This document shows, one piece after another, positions 7,254 to 15,086 of a stretch of DNA of 64,000 bases. Source of the DNA: Candidatus Nomurabacteria bacterium (lineage in GTDB: Bacteria > Patescibacteria > Paceibacteria > UBA9973). The notes below the pieces were generated by a model. The model saw only the letters and a list, made by a program, of their open reading frames with translations, was not told where the DNA came from and did not search any database. Position 1 is the stretch's first letter. Every line of letters starts with the position of its first letter. Made by a program: the position numbers and the translations under genes. The DNA lies in the NCBI GenBank assembly GCA_026396015.1, contig JAPLXP010000011.1, positions 50,191-114,190 of the forward strand, written 5' to 3'.

Positions 7254-8570
7254 TTATCTATTTATTACTTCAATCTTATTTAAATCGGAAGGTAGATAAT
7301 CCTGCCATGGGAAGCGGAATTTGGCTGAAATATGCTCTATTCCTGGATCTTTTTTTGCTGTGGAATCTAGGTCATTGATATTAATACCTTTGACTGTGGC
7401 TTTGAGTAAATTTAAATCAGGATTCCATGTCATTGTAGTCTTGCCTGTCATGTTGAATGACAGTACATTCAAGTCTTTTGTTATCGCTTGATTCTTGTCT
7501 GTAAAATTGAATGAGAATACTGATAGGTCTGGAATTTCTATCTCGGCATATTCCCTATTATCAAGATTTGGAGATACACGATGTATTATAGCCTGCGCTA
7601 GATCATCCTTTTTGAATATGACTGCACTAATCGTGCCTTTAATCTGCACTACTCCATCCTTTTCACTTGATTGAGTATTTGGATCGTATGAATAGTTGAA
7701 ATTCGTAGCATTACCATATAGGATATACCCATTTTTCACCTCTGCTGCTAATTTTCTATTTATTTGTTCTTTGAACACAGTATTCGCTGCTGCCTCAATA
7801 GTGCCGAGACCCACAGAATCAAGACTGTACATATTGCCATCTGCACCACCTGTGATACTACTACCCGATACGGCATAAATCTTGGCATACTTATCAGTCT
7901 TTTGTAATCCAGGTACTAGGAATGCTTTTGCTTCTGTATTGTATGAATTTCCTGGTTCAAGAGCTGTAACTGTGGTTTTGATTGTACCGGGTAATATATT
8001 TCCAGCTTTATCTTTTGTATATCCTGGAACAGTTAAAGCCTGATCCGTCAAATAAATCCTACCTGTATCCTCGGTAATCTTTGTATTTACAGCAAGCTTT
8101 TGAGGCTTTAAACTATACTCATTCTTAAATATGACAGTACCTTTTGCCTTCAAGGAGACATTCTTACCAGAAGAAAAGCTAATTTTTTGATTCATTGAAT
8201 CATTTAATATCATAATCTCGAAATGTGGAGATTTCTCACCACCCTTGTATCCTACAAATGATTCATTCTGAAAATCTACATTTTGAACTTTGTTCTGTAT
8301 TGTTATGGTGATCTTTTGAAAAGTAATATAAGAAAAATATAGTGCACCCACCAATAATGACAAGATGAACACTATGAACAAATAATTATTCATATGTGGG
8401 CCACTCTTTCTAATTCTAGTCTGTGGAGTTCTTGGTACATGAATTCTTCTTTTAATAACAACTGGTGAATCCGCTGTATAGTTATCACTAAAATCATTAT
8501 CCACAATCTTTATCGGGATATTTTCTCTTAGAGGTTTCTTTATTTGAATATCTTGGATAATTTTTTTCAT
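7254..8570 (-). CDS. membrane-anchored protein with baseplate-J-like domain
   Basis: 438 residues. A basic cytoplasmic N-terminus (1-60) is followed by one transmembrane helix at about 63-85 (YLFIVFILSLLVGALYFSYI) and a large extracytoplasmic part. The middle (KGTVIFKN through PGTIKTTVTALEPGNSYN to SGSSITGGADG) resembles the baseplate J/gp47-type domain seen in CPR membrane proteins, with VPG and GG turns at the expected places. It starts 2 nt after the stop of the actin-like ATPase gene upstream, so the pair is translationally coupled and probably forms a complex across the membrane. The exact role is unknown; a pilus- or envelope-assembly function is inferred. Confidence 0.55.
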   Translation of the reverse strand: MKKIIQDIQIKKPLRENIPIKIVDNDFSDNYTADSPVVIKRRIHVPRTPQTRIRKSGPHMNNYLFIVFILSLLVGALYFSYITFQKITITIQNKVQNVDFQNESFVGYKGGEKSPHFEIMILNDSMNQKISFSSGKNVSLKAKGTVIFKNEYSLKPQKLAVNTKITEDTGRIYLTDQALTVPGYTKDKAGNILPGTIKTTVTALEPGNSYNTEAKAFLVPGLQKTDKYAKIYAVSGSSITGGADGNMYSLDSVGLGTIEAAANTVFKEQINRKLAAEVKNGYILYGNATNFNYSYDPNTQSSEKDGVVQIKGTISAVIFKKDDLAQAIIHRVSPNLDNREYAEIEIPDLSVFSFNFTDKNQAITKDLNVLSFNMTGKTTMTWNPDLNLLKATVKGININDLDSTAKKDPGIEHISAKFRFPWQDYLPSDLNKIEVINR

Positions 8571-8572
8571 TT

Positions 8573-9754
8573 TTAAAATATATCTTTGCGCTTAATGGTC
8601 ATAGCCTCCATCATGATCATTGGATCACAAGGGCCGTCCTCAACCTTACAATAACCCAGAAAATCTGCACCCATCAGGCCCACCACCTCACACTCATTTT
8701 TAAATAGCCCAGAAAGGTCTGTATTTTTCTCGGAGAAAATACTCAAGAACCAAGAGTGAACATCCTTATTCATCAAAATAAATACAGCAGAAGGTATTAT
8801 CTTTGGCTCTGGGATAGTCTTGATCGCCTCAATCAGGTCTTCTGACCACATTTTTCGTATCGGAGATAGAGCCTTGTCCATCTTTTCTCGCTCTTTGGAT
8901 TCTAATGTGCCCTCCTGATACATTGAAAACAATGATTCAATCTCTTTTACATCTTTGTTAAGCCACTTCTTCAAATATCTAAAAAATGTCTGTCTTCCAA
9001 ATGGGAAAGATATAATATTCTTAGGAATACCGTCTAGTATAATAGATACATCAGTGACTTCACCTCCGACATCCACAATCATGAATGAATCAGTGTTGTG
9101 ATACTTGTCTCTAGCAGTCAGATACAATGATGACATCGCTGAACTAAAATAAAATGGAATTTCATGAAATGTAGATTTAATCACATCCTCAATGGACTTT
9201 ATGCATTTTTTTGAAGCAAGAGTCAGGATCATATCCATCTCTACAGATTTTGTCTTTTTGTCTATCGGGTCAGCAACTACATACCCATTGAGCTTTACTT
9301 GTACGATATCCTTGCCTATTATGATTACTCCATTTTCATCTTCGCCGTACAGCTTCTCGTGTACTTTTTTTATCTTGTGTGACTCCTGACTTAGTATTTT
9401 TTTCAATAATCCGTCTTTGAATACAAACGGATACTTTTCTTCAAAAAGAATATGCCTGGTCTCTGATAGATACCATGGTGAAGATAATATAATAGATATT
9501 TTATCCGGAGCACCTGCACCAGAAGTAGCGATGTGATTAGACACATCTTTTAATGTTCGGATCATATCATCCATAAATACACCAAAATCCAACTTGTCTT
9601 GGAATGGGATATCTTGTCTGTATGACTTTATTATTTTAGGAATCTTCTTTGTATCAGAAGAGAAATCAACAAGAGAACCACCAACAGAATCAGATCCTAT
9701 GTCAAAAATTGCAACTATTTTTTTTGTATCTTTTTTAAGAAATGAAAATTGCAT
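8573..9754 (-). CDS. FtsA/PilM-like actin-fold ATPase
   Basis: 393 residues. Two phosphate-binding loops of the actin fold are visible: IFDIGSDSVGGSLVDF near the N-terminus and MIVDVGGEVTDVSI near residue 225. This places it with PilM/FtsA-type ATPases, which bind the cytoplasmic face of membrane complexes. It differs from the true FtsA encoded at 27753-28925 (paralogous fold). It is coupled to the baseplate-J-like membrane protein downstream, a PilM-PilN-like arrangement by analogy. TATAAT lies 13 nt before the ATG. The heptamer array 9780-9866 separates it from alaS. Confidence 0.6.
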   Translation of the reverse strand: MQFSFLKKDTKKIVAIFDIGSDSVGGSLVDFSSDTKKIPKIIKSYRQDIPFQDKLDFGVFMDDMIRTLKDVSNHIATSGAGAPDKISIILSSPWYLSETRHILFEEKYPFVFKDGLLKKILSQESHKIKKVHEKLYGEDENGVIIIGKDIVQVKLNGYVVADPIDKKTKSVEMDMILTLASKKCIKSIEDVIKSTFHEIPFYFSSAMSSLYLTARDKYHNTDSFMIVDVGGEVTDVSIILDGIPKNIISFPFGRQTFFRYLKKWLNKDVKEIESLFSMYQEGTLESKEREKMDKALSPIRKMWSEDLIEAIKTIPEPKIIPSAVFILMNKDVHSWFLSIFSEKNTDLSGLFKNECEVVGLMGADFLGYCKVEDGPCDPMIMMEAMTIKRKDIF

Positions 9755-9779
9755 ATTGTAGTTTTATTATACTACAAAT

Positions 9780-9866
9780 TAGGTTTTAGTAGCTAGGTTC
9801 TAGGGACTAAGGACACAACAAATTATGAAATTACTAGCAACTAATTACTAGAAACTACAACCTAAT
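9780..9866. repeat. degenerate heptamer (TAGNNNC) array 2
   Basis: Register block one (9780-9814): TAGGTTT, TAGTAGC, TAGGTTC, TAGGGAC, TAAGGAC. After a 20-nt break, block two (9835-9862): TAGCAAC, TAATTAC, TAGAAAC, TACAACC. It occupies the alaS / actin-like ATPase intergenic gap and runs into the alaS stop codon. Confidence 0.8.
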
Positions 9867-11655
9867 CTAGTATTCCTTTTATTCGACGAACACCAGCTGA
9901 TGATGCTTCTTCTTTTTGTAGTTTGAAATGACCTATCTTTTTTGTATTGGTCACATGAGGACCACCACAGAATTCGATACTGAATTCTGAGTGCCCCCTC
10001 GCCTTTACAAGGAGAGGGTCGGGGTGAGGTGCGTCTTCTATAAAGTATACAGATACCATATCTGGGTATTTTGCACCGAATTCCATCTGGGCGCCGATCT
10101 TTTCGGCTTCCTCACGAGGTAGCTCACGGCGGATTACATTCAATCCAGCATTTATCTTTTCATTTACGATATCTTCTACCTTTTTCTTCTCTTCATCTGT
10201 CATCTTGCGGTCAAATGTGAAGTCTATACGGAGTCTTTCTTCTGTGATATTACTACCTCTTTGTTTTACTTCTGCGCCGAGGACTTGTTGTAGTGCAGCT
10301 AGCAACAAATGGTGTGCTGTGTGAAGGCTGATTGTCTTTTCATTATGATTGGCGAGGCCTCCTTTGAACATTCCTGCAGATGCAGTCTGAGAAAGCTTTT
10401 GGTGTTCAGCCATTTTAACTTTAAAATCTTCCAGATCAATAGTTTGGCCTTTTTCTGCTGCCAATTCAAGAGTGAGCTCTATCGGAAAGCCGTAAGTAGT
10501 AGCAAGAATAAAAGGATCAGTTCCTTTTTCGAATTCTTTTAGACCAGAATCAAGAGTATTTTTAAATTTTTCTATTTCATCTATGATTATTTTATAATTA
10601 CTCGCTTTAATGTTTAAGAGTTCGGGGTAAGCATCTTTATATGTATCAACAAAATTAGAAAGTATGGCTGTTATATTTTCTAAAACATAACCGATTGGAT
10701 TGTAGCCTATTTTATTTAAATGAACCCAGGCACGCCTTATTAATCTTCGCATAACATATCCCGTGTCTTTATTTGACGGAATAACACCGTCAGAAGCCAT
10801 TAATAAAACAGCACGTAAATGGTCTAATATTATTCGTGCACTTTTTTCATTGTAATTACGGCAATTATTTCTAAAATCTTCCATGTCTGCAGAAAAAAGA
10901 TCAGTTTCGTATGCACTTTTTTCTCCTTGCATCACGGCTGTCATACGTTCGAGCCCTGCTCCAGTATCCACATTTTTCTGCTTCAGTTTTCCAATGACTT
11001 TTCCATCCTTCTTTTCATATTCCATGAATACATCATTCCAGATTTCGATTACAGTTTCTTTTTTAACTGCAGCTAAAAATCCTTCATGATCAAGGTCGCC
11101 AGTATTGCCTACCATATCGTAAAACATCTCAGAACAAGGACCACATGGGCCGTTGTCGCCAGGACTCCACCAGTTGTCATCAGCTGGCAGTGCATAAATG
11201 CGATTCTCTGGAATGCCCATCTTCATCCAGATATCTTTTGATTCTTGGTCATACGGAGCATTCTCATCGCCTTCGAAAATCGACACGTATAGGCGATTTT
11301 TATCTAGTCTGAGACCTTCTTCTTTAGAAGTCAGGAATTCATAAGACCAAGTGATAGCTTCGTCTTTAAAGTAATCACCCAGTGACCAGTTCCCCATCAT
11401 TTCAAAGAATGAAAAATGGCGATTATCCCCGATATCTTCAAGGTCTCCTGTGCGGACACATTTTTGAATATCAGCTATTCTTTTGCCCATTGGATGCTCT
11501 TGGCCGAGTAGATATGGCACAAGAGGTTGCATACCTGCAGTATTAAAAAGGACTGAGGGATCATTCTCAGGCACGAGTGATGCACTAGGTATTATTTTAT
11601 GGCCTCTTTTTTCAAAAAAGGCTAAGAATCTTGAGCGAATTTCATTTGATTGCAT
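9862..11655 (-). CDS. alaS: alanyl-tRNA synthetase, short form
   Basis: 597 residues versus about 875 in E. coli. Catalytic domain at 1-240 (RSRFLAFFEKRGHK; NTAGMQPLVPYLLG; NRHFSFFEMMGNWSLGDYF), tRNA-recognition domain at about 240-420, editing domain at about 420-597 with zinc ligands HTAHH and CGGPHV. The C-terminal dimerisation/C-Ala domain is absent, a known state in reduced genomes. A palindromic element (9991-10033) adds about 12 residues (PHPDPLLVKARGH) to the editing domain just before the CGGPH motif. Leaderless-type promoter TGC-TATATT-N6-ATG. Confidence 0.95.
   Translation of the reverse strand: MQSNEIRSRFLAFFEKRGHKIIPSASLVPENDPSVLFNTAGMQPLVPYLLGQEHPMGKRIADIQKCVRTGDLEDIGDNRHFSFFEMMGNWSLGDYFKDEAITWSYEFLTSKEEGLRLDKNRLYVSIFEGDENAPYDQESKDIWMKMGIPENRIYALPADDNWWSPGDNGPCGPCSEMFYDMVGNTGDLDHEGFLAAVKKETVIEIWNDVFMEYEKKDGKVIGKLKQKNVDTGAGLERMTAVMQGEKSAYETDLFSADMEDFRNNCRNYNEKSARIILDHLRAVLLMASDGVIPSNKDTGYVMRRLIRRAWVHLNKIGYNPIGYVLENITAILSNFVDTYKDAYPELLNIKASNYKIIIDEIEKFKNTLDSGLKEFEKGTDPFILATTYGFPIELTLELAAEKGQTIDLEDFKVKMAEHQKLSQTASAGMFKGGLANHNEKTISLHTAHHLLLAALQQVLGAEVKQRGSNITEERLRIDFTFDRKMTDEEKKKVEDIVNEKINAGLNVIRRELPREEAEKIGAQMEFGAKYPDMVSVYFIEDAPHPDPLLVKARGHSEFSIEFCGGPHVTNTKKIGHFKLQKEEASSAGVRRIKGILD
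9991..10033. repeat. palindromic element inside alaS
   Basis: CCCTCGCCTT / AAGGAGAGGG hairpin flanked by GGGGTGAGG, in frame within the editing-domain coding sequence. It is a relative of the elements at 1074-1163 and 12471-12511, and of the widespread CACCCC...CCCCTC type palindromes. Confidence 0.65.
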
Positions 11656-11661
11656 TTACAT

Positions 11662-11670
11662 AATATAGCA
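11662..11670 (-). promoter_or_regulatory. extended -10 promoter of alaS, leaderless type
   Basis: TGC-TATATT, then exactly 6 nt, then the alaS ATG (minus strand). Confidence 0.55.
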
Positions 11671-11684
11671 AAAATAAGCGCAAA

Positions 11685-11715
11685 TTAAAACACCCTCGTA
11701 TTGAGGGTGTTTTAA
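11685..11715 (-). terminator. mgtC terminator
   Basis: AAAACACCCTC / GAGGGTGTTTT, perfect 11-bp stem with a 5-nt loop just after the mgtC-family stop. Confidence 0.85.
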
Positions 11716-11716
11716 T

Positions 11717-12202
11717 TTAGTTATTGTCTTCAAAATAGTCTGCTTTAAAATAATCACTTTTCTTTATCTGCTCTTCAATGAACCATAGTACTACAAAGAT
11801 AAACAATGTCATGAAAGTAGCTATGATTGCGAGCTTTGTCATACCGAATCCTGCTGCCATACCAATACCAGCAGACACCCATAATCCAGTAGCAGTAGTC
11901 AGACCCATTAGCTTTGAATCACGAGTCACAATCAATCCAGTACCAATGAATCCTACACCGACGAGGATATTACCTACGAGATATAGTGGATTCATACCTG
12001 TAAAGTAGCTGTACTGCTGGATCATCTGATCAGAAATGATAACAAATAATGCTGCACCCATAGATACGAGTGCATATGTACGCATACCAGCAGTCTTGTG
12101 TGCCCATACACGCTCCATACCGATAATCATACCCAAGAAAAGTGCCACAACTAAACGACTTATAATATCCATTGTTTGAGGATCAAAAAAATGTTGTATC
12201 AT
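11717..12202 (-). CDS. MgtC/SapB family membrane protein
   Basis: 161 residues with four to five membrane segments. The family signature is clear: RLVVALFLGMIIGMERVWAH, AGMRTYALVSMGAALF, GVGFIGTGLIV and TTATGLWVSAGIGMAAG. In known members this is a membrane modulator linked to Mg2+ homeostasis and acid/ATP control rather than a proven transporter. A P-type Mg ATPase is encoded 20 kb away (32330-34723). Expressed from TGT-TATAAT-N6-ATG overlapping the end of mnmA and ended by its own terminator, so monocistronic. Confidence 0.9.
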   Translation of the reverse strand: MIQHFFDPQTMDIISRLVVALFLGMIIGMERVWAHKTAGMRTYALVSMGAALFVIISDQMIQQYSYFTGMNPLYLVGNILVGVGFIGTGLIVTRDSKLMGLTTATGLWVSAGIGMAAGFGMTKLAIIATFMTLFIFVVLWFIEEQIKKSDYFKADYFEDNN

Positions 12203-12208
12203 TTTTTT

Positions 12209-12217
12209 ATTATAACA
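12209..12217 (-). promoter_or_regulatory. extended -10 promoter of the mgtC-family gene, leaderless type
   Basis: TGT-TATAAT, 6 nt, ATG at 12202; the hexamer lies right behind the mnmA stop codon. Confidence 0.6.
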
Positions 12218-12220
12218 CTT

Positions 12221-13309
12221 TTACTGAACGATTCCACCACCAAGACACACGTTGTTGTCGTATATTACGATAGATTGACCAGGTGACACTAGGATAGAAT
12301 TGTCGAATATTACCTTGATATTACTACCTACTGTTGCCAACACACAATTCAAAAATTCACCGTGATATCTGATCTGTGCTGTGTACCTGCCTGTCCGGTA
12401 GGCAGGTTTTTTGTTTTCAATCACAGAAACATTTTGTATATTTGAATTTATGAGTGTGTATTCTTTATTTGAATCACCACCCCCTGCCCCCTCCTCAGAA
12501 AGGCAGGGGTTATTGGATACTATAATAGTATTTTTATTTATGTCTTTTGATATTACATAATATGGCTCGTCGTTTACGCCCTTCACTGTAATAGTAAATC
12601 CATGACGTTCACCCAGAGTAAAGAACACTGCACCATCATGGTATCCAATTACTTCTCCATCAACATTTAATACATCACCATTTTGGGGTTCGATGTAATG
12701 AGACAGGAAATCTTTCATATCAAGGGGTCCCAGGAAGCACACACCCTGAGAATCCTTCTTTACTGCAGTTGGAAGCTTGTATTTCAATGCCAGTTTTCGA
12801 ACTTCAGTTTTTGGTAGATGGCCAATCGGGAAAAGAGTATGATCTAGGTCGTCGCTGTTTAGGGTCCACAGAAAATATGACTGATCTTTTGATTCATCAT
12901 TTCCTTTTACCAATTTATTATTTATATTTTGTGCATAGTGGCCAGTAGCGATAAAGTCTACACCTTGTGATTTAGCAAAATTCCAAAAAACACCAAATTT
13001 TACTTCACGATTACACATCACGTCTGGATTTGGAGTACGACCCAATTTGTATTCAGAAATCATATAGTCGGCTACACCTTTTTTGTAAGCCTCTTCACCG
13101 TCGCATTCTAAGAATGGTATATCAAGATGTGCACATACGCGCATCGCGTCGCGGCGCTCATCGCGCCATGTACATTCAATAAAATCAGGCTGCCAGGTAC
13201 GAATAAAAACCCCGACTACTTTGTAGCCTTGATCCTTTAGTAATGCAGCAGATACAGAAGAATCAACTCCACCACTCACACCGACAAATACTGTTTTTTG
13301 ATTTTCCAT
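12221..13309 (-). CDS. mnmA: tRNA-specific 2-thiouridylase MnmA
   Basis: 362 residues. Installs s2U34 on tRNA Lys/Glu/Gln using ATP and a persulfide donor. PP-loop SGGVDSS near residue 12, first catalytic cysteine in NPDVMCNREVKFG, second in DSQGVCFLG, and the C-terminal beta-barrel (VKGVNDEPYYVIS; VSPGQSIVIYDN). Two palindromic elements (12385-12407, 12471-12511) add residues in loops of the C-terminal domain without disturbing catalytic parts. It starts 6 nt after the methyltransferase stop, continuing the mltG-methyltransferase-mnmA operon. Confidence 0.95.
   Translation of the reverse strand: MENQKTVFVGVSGGVDSSVSAALLKDQGYKVVGVFIRTWQPDFIECTWRDERRDAMRVCAHLDIPFLECDGEEAYKKGVADYMISEYKLGRTPNPDVMCNREVKFGVFWNFAKSQGVDFIATGHYAQNINNKLVKGNDESKDQSYFLWTLNSDDLDHTLFPIGHLPKTEVRKLALKYKLPTAVKKDSQGVCFLGPLDMKDFLSHYIEPQNGDVLNVDGEVIGYHDGAVFFTLGERHGFTITVKGVNDEPYYVISKDINKNTIIVSNNPCLSEEGAGGGDSNKEYTLINSNIQNVSVIENKKPAYRTGRYTAQIRYHGEFLNCVLATVGSNIKVIFDNSILVSPGQSIVIYDNNVCLGGGIVQ
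12385..12407. repeat. short palindrome inside mnmA
   Basis: ACCTGCCT-GTCCGGT-AGGCAGGT, 8-bp perfect arms, in frame within the C-terminal barrel coding region (encodes roughly PAYRTGRYT). Confidence 0.6.
12471..12511. repeat. GC-rich palindromic element inside mnmA
   Basis: CCCCTGCC / GGCAGGGG arms preceded by AATCACCACC, the same lead sequence found in the element at 1074-1163. In frame; encodes an insert close to CLSEEGAGGGDS. Confidence 0.65.
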
Positions 13310-13315
13310 ATATTT

Positions 13316-14179
13316 TTATGAAGATGTTTCCCATCTTGCAAAGATACCACAAGGTAACAATTTATCACTACCTGATTCTGCGATAGCAAGTTCCCCACTC
13401 TCTATTTCACCACCATAATTAGCCATCATGTCTTTTAGAATATTTGCATATGCAATAGCAGAGTAACCAGCGGTATATCCATTGAGTATTATAGCAATTG
13501 GCTTGTCGGATAATACTTGCTGACATAGATCTATAAGCTCAGCAAAATGTTCTTCAATCTTCCAGAGCTCATCTTTTGGACCATGACCAAAAGCCGGAGG
13601 ATCCATGATTATACAATCATATCTATTACCTCGTTTGATCTCACGACGTAGGAATGCAATACAGTCATCTACTATCCATCGTACCGGTGCGTCTGTCAGA
13701 CCTGAGACTTCAGCATTCTCACGTGCCCATGACACAGCAGACTTTGATGCGTCCACATGGACAACCTCTGCACCTGCACGTGCGGAAGCTAAGGTAGCAC
13801 CACCTGTATAAGCAAAAAGATTCAATACTTTTGCAGATCTACCAGTGAGTACTTTGTCTAGCCATTCCCATTGAGCTTTTTGTTCAGGGAAAATACCGAT
13901 ATGCTTGAAGGATGTTGGTTTGATTATAAAAGTAAAATCCCCGTATTCTATATTCCAAGATTTAGGCACAGTCTTGCCACGGCCTATCTGCCACTCTCCA
14001 CTATTGCCACGACGAGTGTAGTATAGGTGTGCATCGTCCCATGCGTATTCATTTGTCTTGTTCCAGATTGCCTCGGGATCAGGACGAGATATAACGATAT
14101 CACCAAAACGCTCGAGTTTTTCACCTCCGCCACTATCTACTAGTTCATAGTCTTTTTGTTTTTCGTTTATTATTATCAT
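13316..14179 (-). CDS. class I SAM-dependent rRNA methyltransferase, RlmI/RlmK-like
   Basis: 287 residues. SAM site VLNLFAYTGGATLASARAGA near residue 118, acidic loop VVHVDASKSAVSWARENA, and the catalytic IMDPPAFGHG motif. This is close to the Rossmann domain of RlmI-type 23S rRNA cytosine-C5 methyltransferases, but the N-terminal PUA domain is absent, so the target is uncertain. The ATG overlaps the mltG stop (ATGA), showing translational coupling. Partner genes are mltG upstream and mnmA downstream. Confidence 0.85.
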   Translation of the reverse strand: MIIINEKQKDYELVDSGGGEKLERFGDIVISRPDPEAIWNKTNEYAWDDAHLYYTRRGNSGEWQIGRGKTVPKSWNIEYGDFTFIIKPTSFKHIGIFPEQKAQWEWLDKVLTGRSAKVLNLFAYTGGATLASARAGAEVVHVDASKSAVSWARENAEVSGLTDAPVRWIVDDCIAFLRREIKRGNRYDCIIMDPPAFGHGPKDELWKIEEHFAELIDLCQQVLSDKPIAIILNGYTAGYSAIAYANILKDMMANYGGEIESGELAIAESGSDKLLPCGIFARWETSS

Positions 14180-15084
14180 TTTAAATATTTTTTAATATTA
14201 TTTTTATGTTCAGCAAAGGTCGCAGCATAATGGACTATTCCATCTTTTCCATGAAGATAGAACAAATAGCTACTATCGACAGGATAGAGTGCTGCTCTTA
14301 TAGAACTCATACCTGGATTTGATATTGGATTGCTTGGCAATCCCTTTATCTTATATGTATCTTTGGCTGCGTCTACTTGCAATAACATACCATTCTTTAG
14401 TCTTTTCCACAAAATCCCAGATATAGTACCGTTATCTATATCTCCTTTTGCTTCGTCTTCTAAAATCGAGGCCATTATTATGATTTCCTTTCTGGTATGA
14501 TTGGACTTTGCAAAATCCGAGGACAAGCTGTCAATTTTCTTGGAATAATTACTCTGCAATGCATCAAATACTTCATCCATTGTCGTTTTTGGATAAAAGA
14601 AATATGTATCTGGGAATAGATACCCTTGTTTACCATTCACTCTAACTAAAAAATCAAGAGTATTGAAATCGGGTAGTCTCTTTTCCAATATTCCAGCCAT
14701 TTGCTCGTTTGTAATTCCCTCAGGGAATGTGACCTTAATCGGAACAATATGATGATCACCATGAGCGAGCATAAATGCTACCTTCCAGACGGGCTCACCA
14801 TTGAAATAATAGTCTCCGACTGGCATACCTCTACTTGTCTGGAATACCTTCATGAAAATTTTAAAAACTTTTTCCGACCTAATTACATTTTTATCTTTTA
14901 AATCTGTTGAAATCTTGGTTGTACTATATCCTCGCCCAACGTGTATTATAGTTGGAGCTTTATCATATGGAGTACTAATCAATACAAATGTAGCCAACAT
15001 AACAAGAAAAACAATTACGAGAATAATTGAATTTCGTAATTGTTTTTCTGCTAATATTCTTTTTATTGATGACATTAAATTCAT
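14176..15084 (-). CDS. mltG: endolytic murein transglycosylase MltG
   Basis: 302 residues. One N-terminal membrane anchor (18-38, NSIILVIVFLVMLATFVLIS), a small LysM-like region, then the YceG domain: GYLFPDTYFFYP, the catalytic-Glu segment ASILEDEAKG, and NPISNPGMSSIRAALYP. It cleaves nascent glycan strands to end polymerisation. It terminates with TGA, direct evidence that UGA is a stop codon here. It is 2 nt from the upstream T4SS-related gene and overlaps the methyltransferase by 4 nt. Confidence 0.93.
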   Translation of the reverse strand: MNLMSSIKRILAEKQLRNSIILVIVFLVMLATFVLISTPYDKAPTIIHVGRGYSTTKISTDLKDKNVIRSEKVFKIFMKVFQTSRGMPVGDYYFNGEPVWKVAFMLAHGDHHIVPIKVTFPEGITNEQMAGILEKRLPDFNTLDFLVRVNGKQGYLFPDTYFFYPKTTMDEVFDALQSNYSKKIDSLSSDFAKSNHTRKEIIIMASILEDEAKGDIDNGTISGILWKRLKNGMLLQVDAAKDTYKIKGLPSNPISNPGMSSIRAALYPVDSSYLFYLHGKDGIVHYAATFAEHKNNIKKYLK

Positions 15085-15086
15085 AA

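Noticed and set aside
14176..14178. Recoded UGA (genetic code 25)
   Set aside because: mltG ends at TGA with the methyltransferase starting in the ATGA overlap, and Trp is encoded by TGG throughout, so UGA is a stop.
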